This document shows, piece by piece, positions 1 to 10,729 of a stretch of DNA of 64,000 nucleotides. The DNA comes from Psococerastis gibbosa. Taxonomy: Eukaryota > Arthropoda > Insecta > Psocodea > Psocidae. Every line of letters begins with the position of its first letter. Position 1 is the first letter of the stretch. The stretch covers positions 10,481,261 to 10,545,260 of the forward strand of contig OZ020488.1 of assembly GCA_963971405.1 (NCBI GenBank), written 5' to 3'. Made by a program: the position numbers and the translations under genes. A model generated the notes under the pieces. The model was given only the letters and a program-made list of their open reading frames with translations. It did no database searches and was not told the origin of the DNA.

Positions 1-140
1 ATGCTCTCGATGTCAACCTACACCAGCTACAAGCTATAATGGACAAGCTGAGACAAGCTTGCCATTGACGCAATGAAACAGGCGAACGCATGACTTAACC
101 AAGTACAGACACGAGTCAAGCTAAGCCTCAGGACTGCCAA
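1..140 (+). repeat. Interspersed repeat fragment (family X)
   Basis: The stretch starting CTCGATGTCAACC, with ACAAGCTGAGACAAGCTTGCC further on, recurs in diverged form at 5178-5290 and, for its first ~45 bases, at 28790-28835. No coding capacity, inverted ends or tail were recognised, so the class is unknown. Confidence 0.5.
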
Positions 141-186
141 TGGATCCTCCCTCTATTTGGGATCTTGCATCTACGACCGGTGATAA

Positions 187-570
187 GGCGCCCATTCCAT
201 TGACCGGCTAGGGCTATTTCCAAAAACAGTGACGTGGTAGCAGACAATCAAGACTTAGGTTGCGTTTCCACCGATCTCGCATTGCAGAATGCAAGTGACA
301 TTGACGGAAATTAGAATTTTTATTTTTATAGAAATCTATTAAAATGTTTGTACTTAACATATCCCATGACGCCATTTTTTAATTTTAGTTTGTTTGTTTG
401 TGATTTTACTGTATGATCATTGATCAATTTTAACTATGGCATAGAGGAAAATAAACATTTCCGTCAATTCTGCAATGCGAGGTCGATGGAAACGCCACCT
501 AAGTCTTGAATGTCTGCTACCACGCCACCGTTTTTGGAAATAGCCCTAGCCGGTCAATGGAATGGGCACC
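187..570. mobile_element. Palindromic MITE (family TWA), full-length concentric form
   Basis: A 384-bp inverted-repeat element begins GGCGCCCATTCC and ends GGAATGGGCACC. It is flanked by TAA on both sides (184-186 and 571-573), the 3-bp TWA duplication typical of PIF/Harbinger elements. Inside lies a second complete inverted pair (258-499) whose ends also look like element termini, and a central unpaired core. It has no transposase, so it is non-autonomous. Its closest relatives here are at 8326, 36206 and 44208. Confidence 0.88.
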
Positions 571-1444
571 TAAGGGTTGGGTAAATACAGGCCCGGCAGA
601 AAAGGTCCCTACTATTCCGAACCATGACACCAACACCCGAGGCGGTAACGGGATGCGTAAAGATGCGTTAAGTAGGAGACTAGCCTCCCCATTAATAGGT
701 ACGCATAGATTTGACCCTACGGCAGAATTCCTGCCTAAATGACCAGGGTCAGAGGGCAATCCCACGCACCAGCTGCTCAGGACTGTTTTATATGGTCCGG
801 CGCTATAAGGAAAATCTGATAATATTCCCAACACCAGTGGCCAACATAATTGGAATGTAAAGGAAACCGTTGGATTCAACTTTTAGGTATATTTATCACC
901 ATCGTGGCTTGAAACGTCTCAGGAATACATTTCTTTCATCTCAATTTTTTTTAGTGAAATTGCAACAATAGGGGTCGTAGATCTTTAAGGTCAACGAAGT
1001 ATAAGAAACGGACAACTTTCCTACTGAAATAAAAAAAAAAAAACAATGTGGCAATATGCCCTCCCCTGATTGGGTTGCCCATTTTTACGTTTACTTTAAT
1101 TTAATTTCTATCTTATATAGTATAAATTTTTAGCTTAAGGGGGACCAACACGGGAAATCCTTTGGGCCATTTGTTCTTGACCTTCTTGTTGTTCGATGTA
1201 ATTTTCATCCCTCCTGGGGCAACCCGTTAATAAAATAAAACAAAAATAAAAATCCCCAAAAATAGAGCCTGTGATTAACTTTAGAAGCTAGGGACTGGAC
1301 TGTAAACTTGTATTTCTCGGCGAAAAAAAAAAATAAAGTGATACGACGCGCTTCTTTCATAAGTTAAGCGTGGGAATTGATAAACTAATCACAGCAGCTA
1401 ATTCTATAGGAAATGCATCCCTAATGAACCACTGGATCAGTTTA
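571..1444. other. Non-coding stretch, little recognisable
   Basis: No gene, RNA or mobile element was recognised with confidence. A segment near 1140-1215 (GGGGGACCAACACGGGAAATCC, broken by indels) resembles the CCCGTGCTGGGGACCCC motif inside the large palindrome (53130 and 59365), so an old shared repeat is possible. The short open frames here lack conserved motifs. Confidence 0.5.
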
Positions 1445-1610
1445 TCGACTTCGATGGCCAGGTGGTAGCGTGCTGGCACTTGTGCGAGTCTCTACAAGCC
1501 ATGCGATCGGAGACGTGTCGTAACACAACACGGGTACTAACCTACAGAGGCGACTGAAATGGTCAATCGGATACATTCATAAATTTTTTTTTTTTAAATA
1601 AAAAAAAGTT
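1445..1610 (+). mobile_element. SINE-1 copy
   Basis: A ~165-bp short interspersed element starts near GGCCAGGTGGTAGCGTGCT, continues through a conserved CTTGTGCGAGTC block and GGAGACGTGTCG, and ends in CATTCATAAA plus an A/T-rich tail. The same unit recurs at 4498, 16286, 24083, 34196, 36060 and 43150 on both strands. The 5' block resembles a Pol III A box, but a convincing B box was not found, so the tRNA origin is inferred only. Confidence 0.75.
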
Positions 1611-2042
1611 TGAGAAATAAACAATGCTAATACCACAATGACAAGCAATGTTCTCGTAAATTACAATAAAATGCAGTTGGGTGATTGTTGTGAGGTTTTA
1701 TACACACAAACACATCAGTTGTGCAAACACTTCGTGCTCTTTAAATATTTATTTGCTCAACCGACCACGGTTGGCATTAAAATAGGATCCGTTACTTATT
1801 ATGGCGCATAGGGCCAACTAATACCACATAAAATTCAGGCACAGTTTTGAAACTACCGTTGTCATAAATTAGGCTTACGTTCTCTTCAATCGTTAAAAAG
1901 AAACATCAAGAAAAGCTTTGCATAAATTAAATACAGAATTCCCAAGTTTTACATTGGGGGCACTCCCTTACCTGAGGTAAAGTAGGAAAAGTCAGGGAGA
2001 AAGAAATCGAAATGAAAAGTAAATAATTAAATATGAATTCCA

Positions 2043-2246
2043 ATGGAAGCGTTCTGTGATTGTTTATTGTTTTTATTTACATACATTTTACCCGGTACGC
2101 CAAGACTAAGACGGAGAGACCAAGTGCTCGAAGATGTGCACGCCACCGGCACCCGAGACTGGAAGCTAGCGGCGGAAGATCGTCCGAGGTGGCGTGGTGT
2201 AGTGGCAGCGGCCAAAAGTCCCCCCACGCTGGACGCGCCAACCTAA
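2043..2246 (+). pseudogene. LINE ORF2 C-terminal remnant
   Basis: The translation carries the tail signature of arthropod non-LTR retrotransposon ORF2 proteins: a basic stretch, then RDWKLAAEDRPRWRGVV, matching the conserved 'xxW..LAxDRxxWRxVV' ending. It is followed by an AAGTAAG-type sequence that resembles the simple tail of these elements. There is no reverse-transcriptase core upstream, so this is a 5'-truncated dead insertion. The clade is not certain (an RTE/Jockey-like tail is likely). Confidence 0.65.
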
Positions 2247-2542
2247 GTAAGTTAAGACCTTTTTCCCTTCAACACAGACAATGAAAATATCTCCTTTTTC
2301 TCGCACCGTAGCGGCGGTGCTTAATTCGGCTGAAGCGGAGAAGAAGCGGAAACACAATGAATATCACATAAGCTGCAGGAGTCGAAGAAGGAGTACTGAG
2401 GAAGGACTGAAGGAGTTATGAAGAAGAAGTTTATATTGCAAATCAGAACACAAACAACTTGGTCAGATGTATTTGTTGCCACAACTTTTCCCGATCCAGA
2501 ATGGAACGCATCCGAAATAGTTGGATTGTCTATACTCTATAG

Positions 2543-2818
2543 CAGTGGTACCCAAACTGTGGTCCATGGACCCCCGGTGGTCTACAGGCACACGGACCAC
2601 GGTCCACGGACCAAAGTAAAAAATAAGAAAATAAAACAGCCGAGTTATTGGAAATTTGAAGTAAAATACAGTAAGTCTTGGCACTGAACTATAAAATCCA
2701 ACCGATAGCAGTCATAAACATTTAATCAAACTACTTGATCTTGGTCCTAGAATTTGACAATTTTCCTGTCACAGCCATAGTAGTCCACGGAAAATCATAA
2801 AATAATTAATCCAAGGTC
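2543..2818. mobile_element. hAT-type non-autonomous element, 3' end degraded
   Basis: Starts CAGTGGTACCCAAACT, a variant of the classic hAT terminus CAGGGGTTCCCAAACT, and its interior closely matches the better preserved copy at 35664-35993. The right terminus and the 8-bp duplication are no longer visible (the match fades around 2818). No transposase is present. Confidence 0.7.
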
Positions 2819-4497
2819 CCAGCCATCCCTTGCCACTCCCAAAAAAAGCCTCAGGTCCTACCTGCTAGCCCGGCAAAGGTCGGTATCCCAGCATTAGGCC
2901 TCGACACAGTCCATGCTGTTTTGAGTTCTTTTTGGGCAGCTAGGCCAATACTTATTGTTGTTTTTCTCGTTTTTGTTTTGTTTTTATTGAATTATGGAAA
3001 CTTTAGGACAACACTAACAACACTAGTCTTAAGAATCTTGATTATTGTAATACTAACCATTCCTTGCCTTACCTGGGTTAGCCCATAGAAGACTTTCTAG
3101 TAAAAACAAAGCCGTTATTTATTTATAGCCCCATTTTTTAAGTATACATTAAGCAGTTCATCAATACCACGAAACTAGAAGGACAAATTAGAAACCGACC
3201 TCGGCGTGTTTGGACTCGGGAGTCCGTAGATGCTGAAGCGTCGTGAGGGCGAGAAATATGTCAAAGCCCATAATAGGCAGTAAAGCCAAAAGCATAAGAA
3301 GAAGCTTACATATAACTTCTAAAATCCGGGCAATTGATCCGGCCAACTACAATGTTGAGTGTAATTCGGCAGGTAGGTAGTTACTAAGCATAATCTGATG
3401 AATGGCCGAAGTATTTCTGGCTTACAACTCCATAAAATGATAAACCGTGTGGGCGGACCTTGATTTGACATCTAAAGGAACATTTCCTTTCAACCTAGAG
3501 CTCAATGCAAAATTACAAGCGCACCTTACTGTTACTACCGGCACAAGCAGGTACAATGTACCGTACTTTTGTAGGCACGTTAATAATTCAGGAGCTTCTG
3601 AATCTAGACATTTAGGTACTTGAATTAAGAGCAAATCGGAGTACCCCCTACCCCCTAAAAGCGCTTTTTGTACATAGTCAATTTTCTTGTCAAAAGTAGT
3701 CGTTAAATTAGCAGAAATGCTCATGTACATTGCGATATACGACATGTGGCCTTCACTAACACCAATTGGCCACAGTTCTTGAACTCCTTCCTCGACACTA
3801 TCACACCAATAATGTACAAATCAAATTTAATAATTGTGACCAATCTGTGTTAAATACATATATCATGTATCAAAATGATCAGAAGTGTCTTATATTTGTA
3901 CCGATATTTTTGAAAACTCAATATTATGCTATTTGATTAGATCTAATTCTACTATGTCCTCTACGTTCTGCTCAGCGGTCGACATTTCCTGTAAAATTTC
4001 AGTTTGTGCAAAAAGCGGATAGTTGGGAGGTTCAGCAATTCAGCACCCCCTAGTAGCCTCAGCAGTTTCCAGGTTTTCTTTTCTCCCTACCGCTTTATTA
4101 ACAATAATTATTAACACACTGTAAACTTATTTATTAATTGTAAAAAAAAACATTGGAAGACAGTTTGAATGCAGCACTGTATTTCAAGCTTCTAGATTTT
4201 GTTCGGGAACAGTACAGATTGCCCACTGAGTCTACTGAACATTTCTTTTCCTTTCATAGTTTGTATTTGTTCTAATGGTGAACGAAACAATAACACAGTC
4301 TAAAAGTGACACAATAACGGAAGGCGCCTGACCACTAGATGAACAATTGCGGTAGTCACAACTATGTCACAGTTTTTGTTATGAATATTCTCACCAGTAA
4401 TTTGCGTGAGAGCCTGTTCTCGGTTTGTTTATAGATTCAAGCCATCTAAATATGTACAGTCCGTTTAAAAATTGAACTTCAGTAAATCAACTTCAAC
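2819..4497. other. Non-coding stretch with one LINE tail fragment
   Basis: Around 3175-3255 the DNA resembles the LINE tail at 20180-20240 (shared GGACAAATTAGAAACCGACC-like and GGGAGTCCGTAGATG blocks), indicating a decayed copy. The rest is AT-rich sequence with no recognised gene or repeat. The 107-residue minus-strand frame at 3422-3745 has no motif I can identify and is not called. Confidence 0.45.
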
Positions 4498-4635
4498 AAT
4501 TTAATGAATGTAAGAGATCGACCCACTCAGTCGCCTCACTAAGTAGCCTACTCGGGACTTGAATCGAGGTATATCCGATCATAAGGCGTGTAGAAACTCG
4601 CACAAGTACAAGTACAAAACCCATCCAAGTCCATA
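4498..4635 (-). mobile_element. SINE-1 copy, diverged
   Basis: Reverse-strand copy of the SINE at 1445. The tail (TTAATGAATGTA), the AGTCGCCTCACTAAGTA block and the ACTCGCACAAGTACAAG block appear in the expected order. It supplies the C-terminal third of an open frame at 4548-4862, which argues against that frame being a gene. Confidence 0.65.
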
Positions 4636-5177
4636 GAGAAGATTAGCATTACAACAGGTGCCAAATACCTAATAATTTTTACCGCGAGACCTGACCGTTC
4701 GTGAAAGTTTACCATTCGTATTCCGAAGATGTCTCGGTATGCATTTTGACCATAGACTATACTATCGGACGCAGTTGACCTTTTGGGCCTCTGACCCCCA
4801 ATGGGAATGACCACACCTGCACTGCCATTACGTACCACCTTTAATAATTCATAAACGTCCATTATGCTATGTTGCCAATTGTTTTATCAAGGCAATATGT
4901 GCAGGCGACGTCACTCTACAAAAATGTCACAGCCTGTGGCATTTTGTGACCTTTAAATAATGAAAGTGCCATTGTAAGACGATGATTAGACACACTACTT
5001 CGTGTTCTTTTTAATAATGTGACCTACAGCAACAGCAGAAGGATTGCATTTGTTTCAATAGCATACAAAACAGTGTAGGCCTACTTCATTATGCAGGACT
5101 TTTTATAGACGTGGGCCTACTTGAACTTCACCCTATGCCAACGACATTATTGGTATTGTTTCAGCATTAATGGCTAA

Positions 5178-5290
5178 CTGGTTCTCGATGTCAATCCACA
5201 CCAACTACAAGTGACAATGGACAAGCTGAGACATGCTTACCAATGGCATTGTAACAGTGTTAGTTTGACTCAACGCCAACGAGTAGGCCT
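5178..5290 (+). repeat. Interspersed repeat fragment (family X)
   Basis: Diverged copy of the repeat at 1-140. It shares TTCTCGATGTCAA, GACAATGGACAAGCTGAGACA and the following TGCTTACCAATGGCATTG-like segment. The class is unknown. Confidence 0.5.
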
Positions 5291-6743
5291 CAGAATTTCA
5301 TAATGTATTTAAAAAACACATCAGTGCTATTGTGTATACAGTAACACAGGCTATCTGCTTCACCTCTGTCACGAATGGTTAAGAGAGGATCATTACATAT
5401 AGTGGGCCTATAAAAGCTATCAGAGCTCTTTTTAAGATTTCCCAAACAATGGTTTCTCATAGTAATGGACGGTTCAGTTCGGTTCGACTCTGTCCCTCAG
5501 ATTTTTAATATCTTCAATATAATTTCGGTCCGGTTTACCTTTCTTCGATTCTCGGTTCGGTACGACCGAAAATCCGGATCGGACCTCTCGTTTTACATTC
5601 CATGTTCCCAGCGTCTTGTACTCATTTAAGGACTTCTATAACCATTGTCGCCAGATATTAACCAAAAAGAAGTAAGCTGAAAGCTAGCCTCAAATAAATA
5701 ATTATTTTCCGATCATTTCTTTATTTAACACGATAGCAATGTCGTTCGCTGGCATTTTCAGTATCTGTGATTCTTGGCGTAATTTCAGTCCAGCTGTTGC
5801 AACGATACTCGGCGCGGCACGCCGCCGAAATGTCACCATGGCGACAAGAGTGTCGACTAGTACATGCACGACTCCCCTGTTAACCTCCTCCCGGACAATG
5901 CTGTAATCTTGCTCCGCTGATTACACCTACCTAGGTATATACCCAGTAATTGTGCACAGCCACCAAAAAGTCATATATCAAATTATAAAACCATATGAAA
6001 TGTGTTGAAACTACTCCTGTTTTGTTTTAGGTACTCCATATACTTACTCTATGTATGTAGAAACAGTTTAGGGTTGCGAAATACTAGCAGACATGGGGAT
6101 TATTGTGGAATCGGTTGCGAGGTGTTTAGAAATGCAGTGAAGCCATGGATTTTTACTTTTTCTTACCCCTTAGTGTTGATTTTATTGTTTTACATTGGAA
6201 TTGAAGTACTCAAATGCCCGTGGGAAATGTCAGGGCGAAAGAAATTAAAAGTAGATCTAAATATAGCAATATAACGAAGTAGTCGGGCTTTTTGTTAGAA
6301 CTCTTCGAAGCCAAGAATGGTTGGACTAATTTTTTTTCTTTTTGGTTTCAGCCCCTTCCTGAAAAGACATAAATACATACTTCTTCCTCCTTAATGCTAA
6401 TTGCGCACAATTCTTAAACACCCCCTGATCGGTTACCAGCACACAAATTCCGACATAGACTTGGCTTTCTCGCTCTCTCTCCTGCAATCACTTTTTCCCA
6501 AATTACCTCTTCAGTAGCCTGCCGCAGCCTGGGAAGGAAGGACGACTATAGATCTGAAGCAGGTGGGAATACGAAGATGGAAACGCCAGCCCAGGGGGCT
6601 GCATGGGAAATGTCGACCATGCCCGAACCCTCCACGAGCGGTAGAGCTACGGCGTAAGCGTCAATAAGTAAGTAAACGCAGAAGGCAATAATTAAGGTAG
6701 GCTACCGCATAGTTATAAATATTCAACCATTAAAAATGTAAGC
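5291..6743. other. Non-coding stretch
   Basis: No gene recognised. A segment rich in GGTTCGG/TCGGTT words (5470-5585) looks like a degenerate simple repeat. 6530-6680 ends in a GTAAGTAAGTAAACG-like tail that could be a LINE 3' end, but no diagnostic protein motif was seen. The 90-residue frame at 6002-6274 is hydrophobic in its first half and has no recognised domain. Confidence 0.4.
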
Positions 6744-7090
6744 ATGAAAAGTAACATTCATATTGAAAGCAACTCATGGATTGGACATTTGCTTCGACAC
6801 GAGAGCTTCGTAAGCTGCATCATAGAGGGAACCATGGAAGGCGACAACCGACCTGAGCGCCTGAGAAAAGAGTATCTGGAGCAAGTGGGGCATGAGGGGG
6901 CACTACAACTGTCTTTTCATTTGTAAAAAAGTTTTAGAAAAAAATTTACGGCGTATTATTATTTATTTATTAAAGTGATGGAGGAATGTGTAGGGGCCTA
7001 CACATACGTGGAACTAAAGAGGGTGTGCCAGGATCGAGGGGAGTGGAGGCATCGATGCCACATGTTGCTGCCAACCAGCCAGCCGGCTGT
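6744..7090 (+). pseudogene. LINE ORF2 C-terminal remnant
   Basis: Two separated protein blocks typical of non-LTR retrotransposon tails lie in order on the same strand. The first is SWIGHLLRHESFVSCIIEGT with the following EG..RPERLRKEYLEQVG (6775-6890). The second, after an AT-rich insertion or frameshift, is ELKRVCQDRGEWR (7008-7045). Stops and a frame change separate them, so the copy is dead. No upstream polymerase core is present. Confidence 0.7.
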
Positions 7091-7343
7091 AACTTGAAGA
7101 AGACTAATCGGCCTACATGACCGAGTAGGTGAAACACTATTATAAAAACATTAACGCTGTTGGAACATCATGCTGGCGCTATGACAGCCGACAGGAACTC
7201 AAAACTTGGTGGCAACAGCCTTTATAAAGGAGGGCTGGGGACTGACAGACGGTTTCCCAGCCAATTTAAAACTAATGGCAGCCCCAGTCACGGAACCAAA
7301 GTTGTCGTGTCACGCCAACACTTAGCCCTCTAATTCCGAAACA

Positions 7344-7355
7344 CCCCCCCCCCCC
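7344..7355. repeat. Poly-C run (12 C)
   Basis: A homopolymer of about 12 C. It is one of many long G or C runs in this otherwise AT-rich window. Confidence 0.9.
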
Positions 7356-7436
7356 ACATCTCTCGTGCCCACGATCAACAAAATGAAAACTTTAACTCCA
7401 ATCTTAACAGCATTAATTTTCCGTCAGATAGCACTG

Positions 7437-7765
7437 CTACGGACGTTGACCCAAGCTATGGAGAACAGTATATCTTGGAGAGATACCCTTAATGCCGAGG
7501 TCCAGAAGCGAATTGAAACAGAAAAAAAAAAACGGAAAATAAAAAATAACATACTTCGGCCAGGAATGAAAATTATCGCCTTCTAGCATGTTATAGCCCA
7601 AGGGAAGGTAGAAGGACTGAGGGCTCCCGGCAGTTCCACAGTCTGGTTGAAAAACCTGTCCAAGTGGAATGGCAAGAGGACGACTTCCCTTTACAGAGCA
7701 GCAGTCACCAAGGTACCAATTGCCATGATGGTCGCCAATCATCTCTAGAAGAGGCACATAAAGAA
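7437..7765 (+). pseudogene. LINE reverse-transcriptase C-terminal remnant
   Basis: The translation shows LRTLTQAMENSI followed, after an internal deletion, by a later-frame block reading IIAQGKVEGLRAPGSSTVWL and NLSKW. This is the order seen at the C-terminus of endonuclease/reverse-transcriptase LINEs whose more complete relatives here are at 15005-15260 and 47745-48300. The usual YRRMLRISW segment is missing, and frames change more than once. Confidence 0.65.
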
Positions 7766-7844
7766 AAAGTAGGTAGAAGCCATCCACCGACCTCTCATTG
7801 CAGAATGCACTTACGTTGACGTGGTAGCAGACATTCAAGACTTA

Positions 7845-8075
7845 GGCGGGGTTTCCATCGACCTCGCATTGCAGAATGCACATGACATTGACAGAAATTT
7901 TTGTTTTACTCTATGCCATAGTTAAAATTGATCAATGAGTAAAATCACAAACAAACTAAAATTAAAAAATGGCGTCATGGGATATGTTAAGTACAAACAT
8001 TTCAATAGATTTCTATAAAAAGAAAAATTCAATGTCATTTGCATTCTGCAATGAGAGGTCGGTGGAAACCCCGCC
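7845..8075. mobile_element. Palindromic MITE (family TWA), standalone inner form
   Basis: A 231-bp element begins GGCGGGGTTTCC and ends GGAAACCCCGCC, with TTA duplicated on each side (7842-7844 and 8076-8078). It corresponds to the inner pair plus core of the concentric elements at 187, 8326, 36206 and 44208, which shows that the inner unit can transpose alone. A partial outer-arm sequence (GACGTGGTAGCAGACATTC) abuts it on the left only, at 7819-7844. Confidence 0.85.
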
Positions 8076-8325
8076 TTAGGAATGAATAAGGCCCAATTGA
8101 GCGGACTTCTTTAAGCTAATTTCTTCTTATTTTATTTTTTTTCAGGACCCATCACGGGCTACGGTCCCAATTTGAAAATTGTAATGCGTATATTTTATTT
8201 GATTTTGCTCATCTTCAATTACAATCTATCGATTGATTTGAAACAAATCTACCTTAGAATCCATTCTGTCCGGTTCTGTGCAGTTTTTTTCAGCTCTTGG
8301 GTTTCACACATCTTTTCTTGCTTTA

Positions 8326-8710
8326 GGCGCCCATTCCACCGACCGGCTAGGGCTATTTTCAAAAACGGTGACGTGGTAGCAGACATTCAAGACTTAGGTG
8401 GCGTTTCCACCGACCTCGCATTGCAGAATTGACGGAAATGTTTATTTTCCTCCATGCCATAGTTAAAATTGATCAATGATCATACAGTAAAATCACAAAC
8501 AAACAATTTAAAATTAAAAAAAATGGCGTCATGGGATATGTTAAGTACCAACATTTTAATAGATTTCTGTAAAAAGAAAAATTCTAATTTCGTCAATGTC
8601 ATTTGCATTCTGCAATGCGAGGTCGGTGGAAACGCCACCTAAGTCTTGAATGTCTGCTACCACGTCACCGTTTTTGTAAATAGCCCTAGCCGGTCGATGG
8701 AATGGGCGCC
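8326..8710. mobile_element. Palindromic MITE (family TWA), full-length concentric form
   Basis: A 385-bp element begins GGCGCCCATTCC and ends GGAATGGGCGCC, with TTA on both sides (8323-8325 and 8711-8713). It has outer arms, inner arms and a core as in the 44208 copy. Two antisense open frames over it (86 and 72 residues) are products of the palindrome, not genes. Confidence 0.9.
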
Positions 8711-9002
8711 TTAGATGGTGTATATACATGCTTCCTTGGTAGACCCTTAACATCAGTGTTTTTGATTTTGCCAAATTCAGATGTAGACATGAGAATACAA
8801 CCCCCCACCCCCTCTACTTGATTGGGCTTCATGAAGGGCCCCAGTCACTATAACAGTAACCTGTCATTGGCTGTCAAAAGAGGGAAAGTGTATAAAATTG
8901 AACAAGACCATACGCGGAATGCAACAATTTTTGCCGCATTCAAAAGATATTAGCAAATTGTAACCCATTAGGCCATTATTACACATGATCAAAGACCTAG
9001 TC
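8711..9002. other. Short non-coding spacer
   Basis: No feature recognised between the MITE and the hAT element. Confidence 0.5.
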
Positions 9003-9382
9003 CAGGGGTTCCCAAACTTTTTATCCGTGGACCACTAGATTATTTTATTACTTTCCAGGTCCATAGCTGCGACAGGAAAATCGTCATATTCCAGGATGAT
9101 TTGTGCCTACAATTACATGCTAATATTTGATTAAATGTTTAGGACTGGTATCGGTTGGATTTTATAGTTCAGTGCCAAGACTTACTGTATTTTACTTCAA
9201 ATTTGCAATATCTCAGCTGATTTATGTTCTTATTTCTTACTTTGGTCCGTGGACCACCTTCCTAGTTGAGTGTAAGAGAGGGCTTTATGGCCCTAACTCC
9301 GCTAGGTTGGCTTAGTAATAGAACAAAAAGTCCTTATTTATTTATTTATTTATGTCTGTGGATCACAGTTTGGGAACCCCTG
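9003..9382. mobile_element. hAT-type non-autonomous element with 8-bp duplication
   Basis: Starts CAGGGGTTCCCAAACT and ends AGTTTGGGAACCCCTG, a perfect 16-bp inverted pair of hAT type. The flanks ACCTAGTC (8995-9002) and CCCTAGTC (9383-9390) agree at 7 of 8 positions, as expected of a hAT duplication. The interior matches the copy at 35664 for its first half and then holds a fragment of SINE-2 (9262-9350). No transposase. Confidence 0.88.
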
Positions 9383-9515
9383 CCCTAGTCCAATGGTTAA
9401 GACGACGCACCAGTTAGGCGTAAATCGTGGGTTCGAACCCCACCAAGTCCAGATTTTCATATATCCTCTAATTTTAGTTATAACGAGGAGGTTACCCCTT
9501 CAACCAAGGTTAGTT
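9383..9515 (+). mobile_element. tRNA-derived SINE-3 copy
   Basis: A tRNA-like head carries a clear Pol III B box (GGTTCGAACCC) whose flanks form a perfect T-stem (GTGGG / CCCAC). It is preceded by TAGTCCAATGGTTAAGACG in the A-box position. The following body (CAAGTCCAGATTTTC..., ...TTATAACGAGGAGG) recurs at 49225-49345, so this is a dispersed SINE rather than a tRNA gene. The hAT element at 9003 sits exactly at its 5' end. Confidence 0.7.
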
Positions 9516-9529
9516 TAATGTCAGTGTTA

Positions 9530-9553
9530 TATATATATATATATATATATATA
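9530..9553. repeat. (TA)n microsatellite
   Basis: Alternating TA over about 24 bp. An 11-base G run (about 9633-9643) lies 80 bp downstream. Confidence 0.9.
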
Positions 9554-9921
9554 ATAAAAATACTGCAATATACAGGTATACATGATCAAAGCAATATTCA
9601 GGGACACAGAAACACAATATATAGTTGGGGGAGGGGGGGGGGGCTCCGATTTTCTCTTAATGAAGAAGAGTGGCCATAGTTCCAAAAAGCAGAAAGAGCG
9701 TAAGAATCGATTGAAAATTAAAGGCCCGCTACTGCGCGCAGGCAAGCCAGCTGACGCTACATATTAGATTATTAGAACATAAGACTGCCTAGTCATATCA
9801 CCCACGAAACTAACTATACCGTTAATTGACAAGACTTGTTACTATATTATTATTTGAGGCTACAGAGGTCAGCTATGTGGCATTGGGAGGCTGCAGTCCA
9901 GTTTTGTTGCCCTTTTCAGTT

Positions 9922-10412
9922 TTCATTGACAGCCAGGCACATTTAAAGATGCGGGTCAAACGGGCCAAATAATGCAGTATTAAGTCTGCGGGCGGATTCT
10001 TCTATGCTCCTTACAATGTTATTGTTCACTTTAAATAAATAAATAAATAAATATTGACTTTTGCTGTTCTATTACTAAGCCAACTTAGCGGAGTTAGGGC
10101 TATAAAGCCCTCACTTACACTCAACTAGGCAGACCCGGGACCGCCCGCTTTACATGCCCTCCGAAGCATGGCAATGGAAATGTAGCAAGTGTGGGAATGG
10201 AGCCAACGACCTTTTGGGCAAAAGTCGGAGTCTGTACCACTACTCTACATGTCCTGACTGTCCCCAATCGCCGATATCGCCACCATTATTAGTTTTCATT
10301 GAGAGCTAGGCAAATTATAGTTGCGGGTCAAACGGGTCAAATAATACAGTATTAAGTTTACTGGCGGATTCTAATTTTTAATATGCTCCCTATAACATTA
10401 TTGTTCACTTTA
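9922..10412. repeat. Duplicated ~115-bp segment flanking a SINE-2
   Basis: The segment from TTTTCATTGACAGCCAGGC to TTGTTCACTTTAA (9922-10035) is repeated in diverged form at 10293-10412 (TTTTCATTGAGAGCTAGGC ... TTGTTCACTTTAA). Between the copies lies SINE-2 (10036-10260). This is either an old tandem duplication later entered by a SINE or two fragments of a longer repeat. Confidence 0.7.
10036..10260 (-). mobile_element. tRNA-derived SINE-2 copy
   Basis: Read on the minus strand, a tRNA-like head with a weak B box (GGCTCCATTCC) is followed by GCCATGCTTCGGAGGGCATG and a 3' end in TTAGTAATAGAAC plus (TTTA)n. Partners are at 44745-44890 (with a good B box, GGTTCGAGTC) and a 3' fragment at 9262-9350. 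Confidence 0.65.
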
Positions 10413-10729
10413 ACAACTCAATCTCCCATATTTTTCACTTTAGCAAATAACCGAATCGACAAACTGTCCCATAAACTCCCAGGGTGCCCCACATATTATA
10501 TTATGTATATATTATATGGGTTGTATAGCATATTTTTCAAATTTTGAAATAAATACACAGACTCAAGATTATAATGACTCGTCAGTGTTATAGGAACGTT
10601 GATGAATTATATTGACATTTATAGAAGAATGAGACCTCCATAAGGGGAACAGTATGGCGTACTTTATAGGTTATATAACGTATGTATAGTTTGGTGCACG
10701 TAGGACCTTATTTTGGGTACAAAATCTTA
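10413..10729. other. Non-coding stretch
   Basis: AT-rich sequence with a TATATTA-type simple segment near 10495-10525. Nothing else recognised. Confidence 0.5.

Noticed and set aside
506..879. Overlapping 78- and 120-residue frames
   Set aside because: They begin or end within the MITE at 187-570 and have no recognisable motif in the remainder.
4548..4862. 104-residue minus-strand open frame
   Set aside because: Its C-terminal third is the reverse complement of a SINE-1 copy, and the rest has no motif or codon bias.
8172..8774. Opposing open frames of 86 and 72 residues with nearly identical segments
   Set aside because: They are the two arms of a palindromic MITE read in mirror orientation; the same peptide appears at 44485-44706 for the same reason.
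9383..9460. A tRNA gene with a perfect T-stem and B box
   Set aside because: The acceptor stem does not pair, and the downstream body recurs at 49225, so it is a tRNA-derived SINE.
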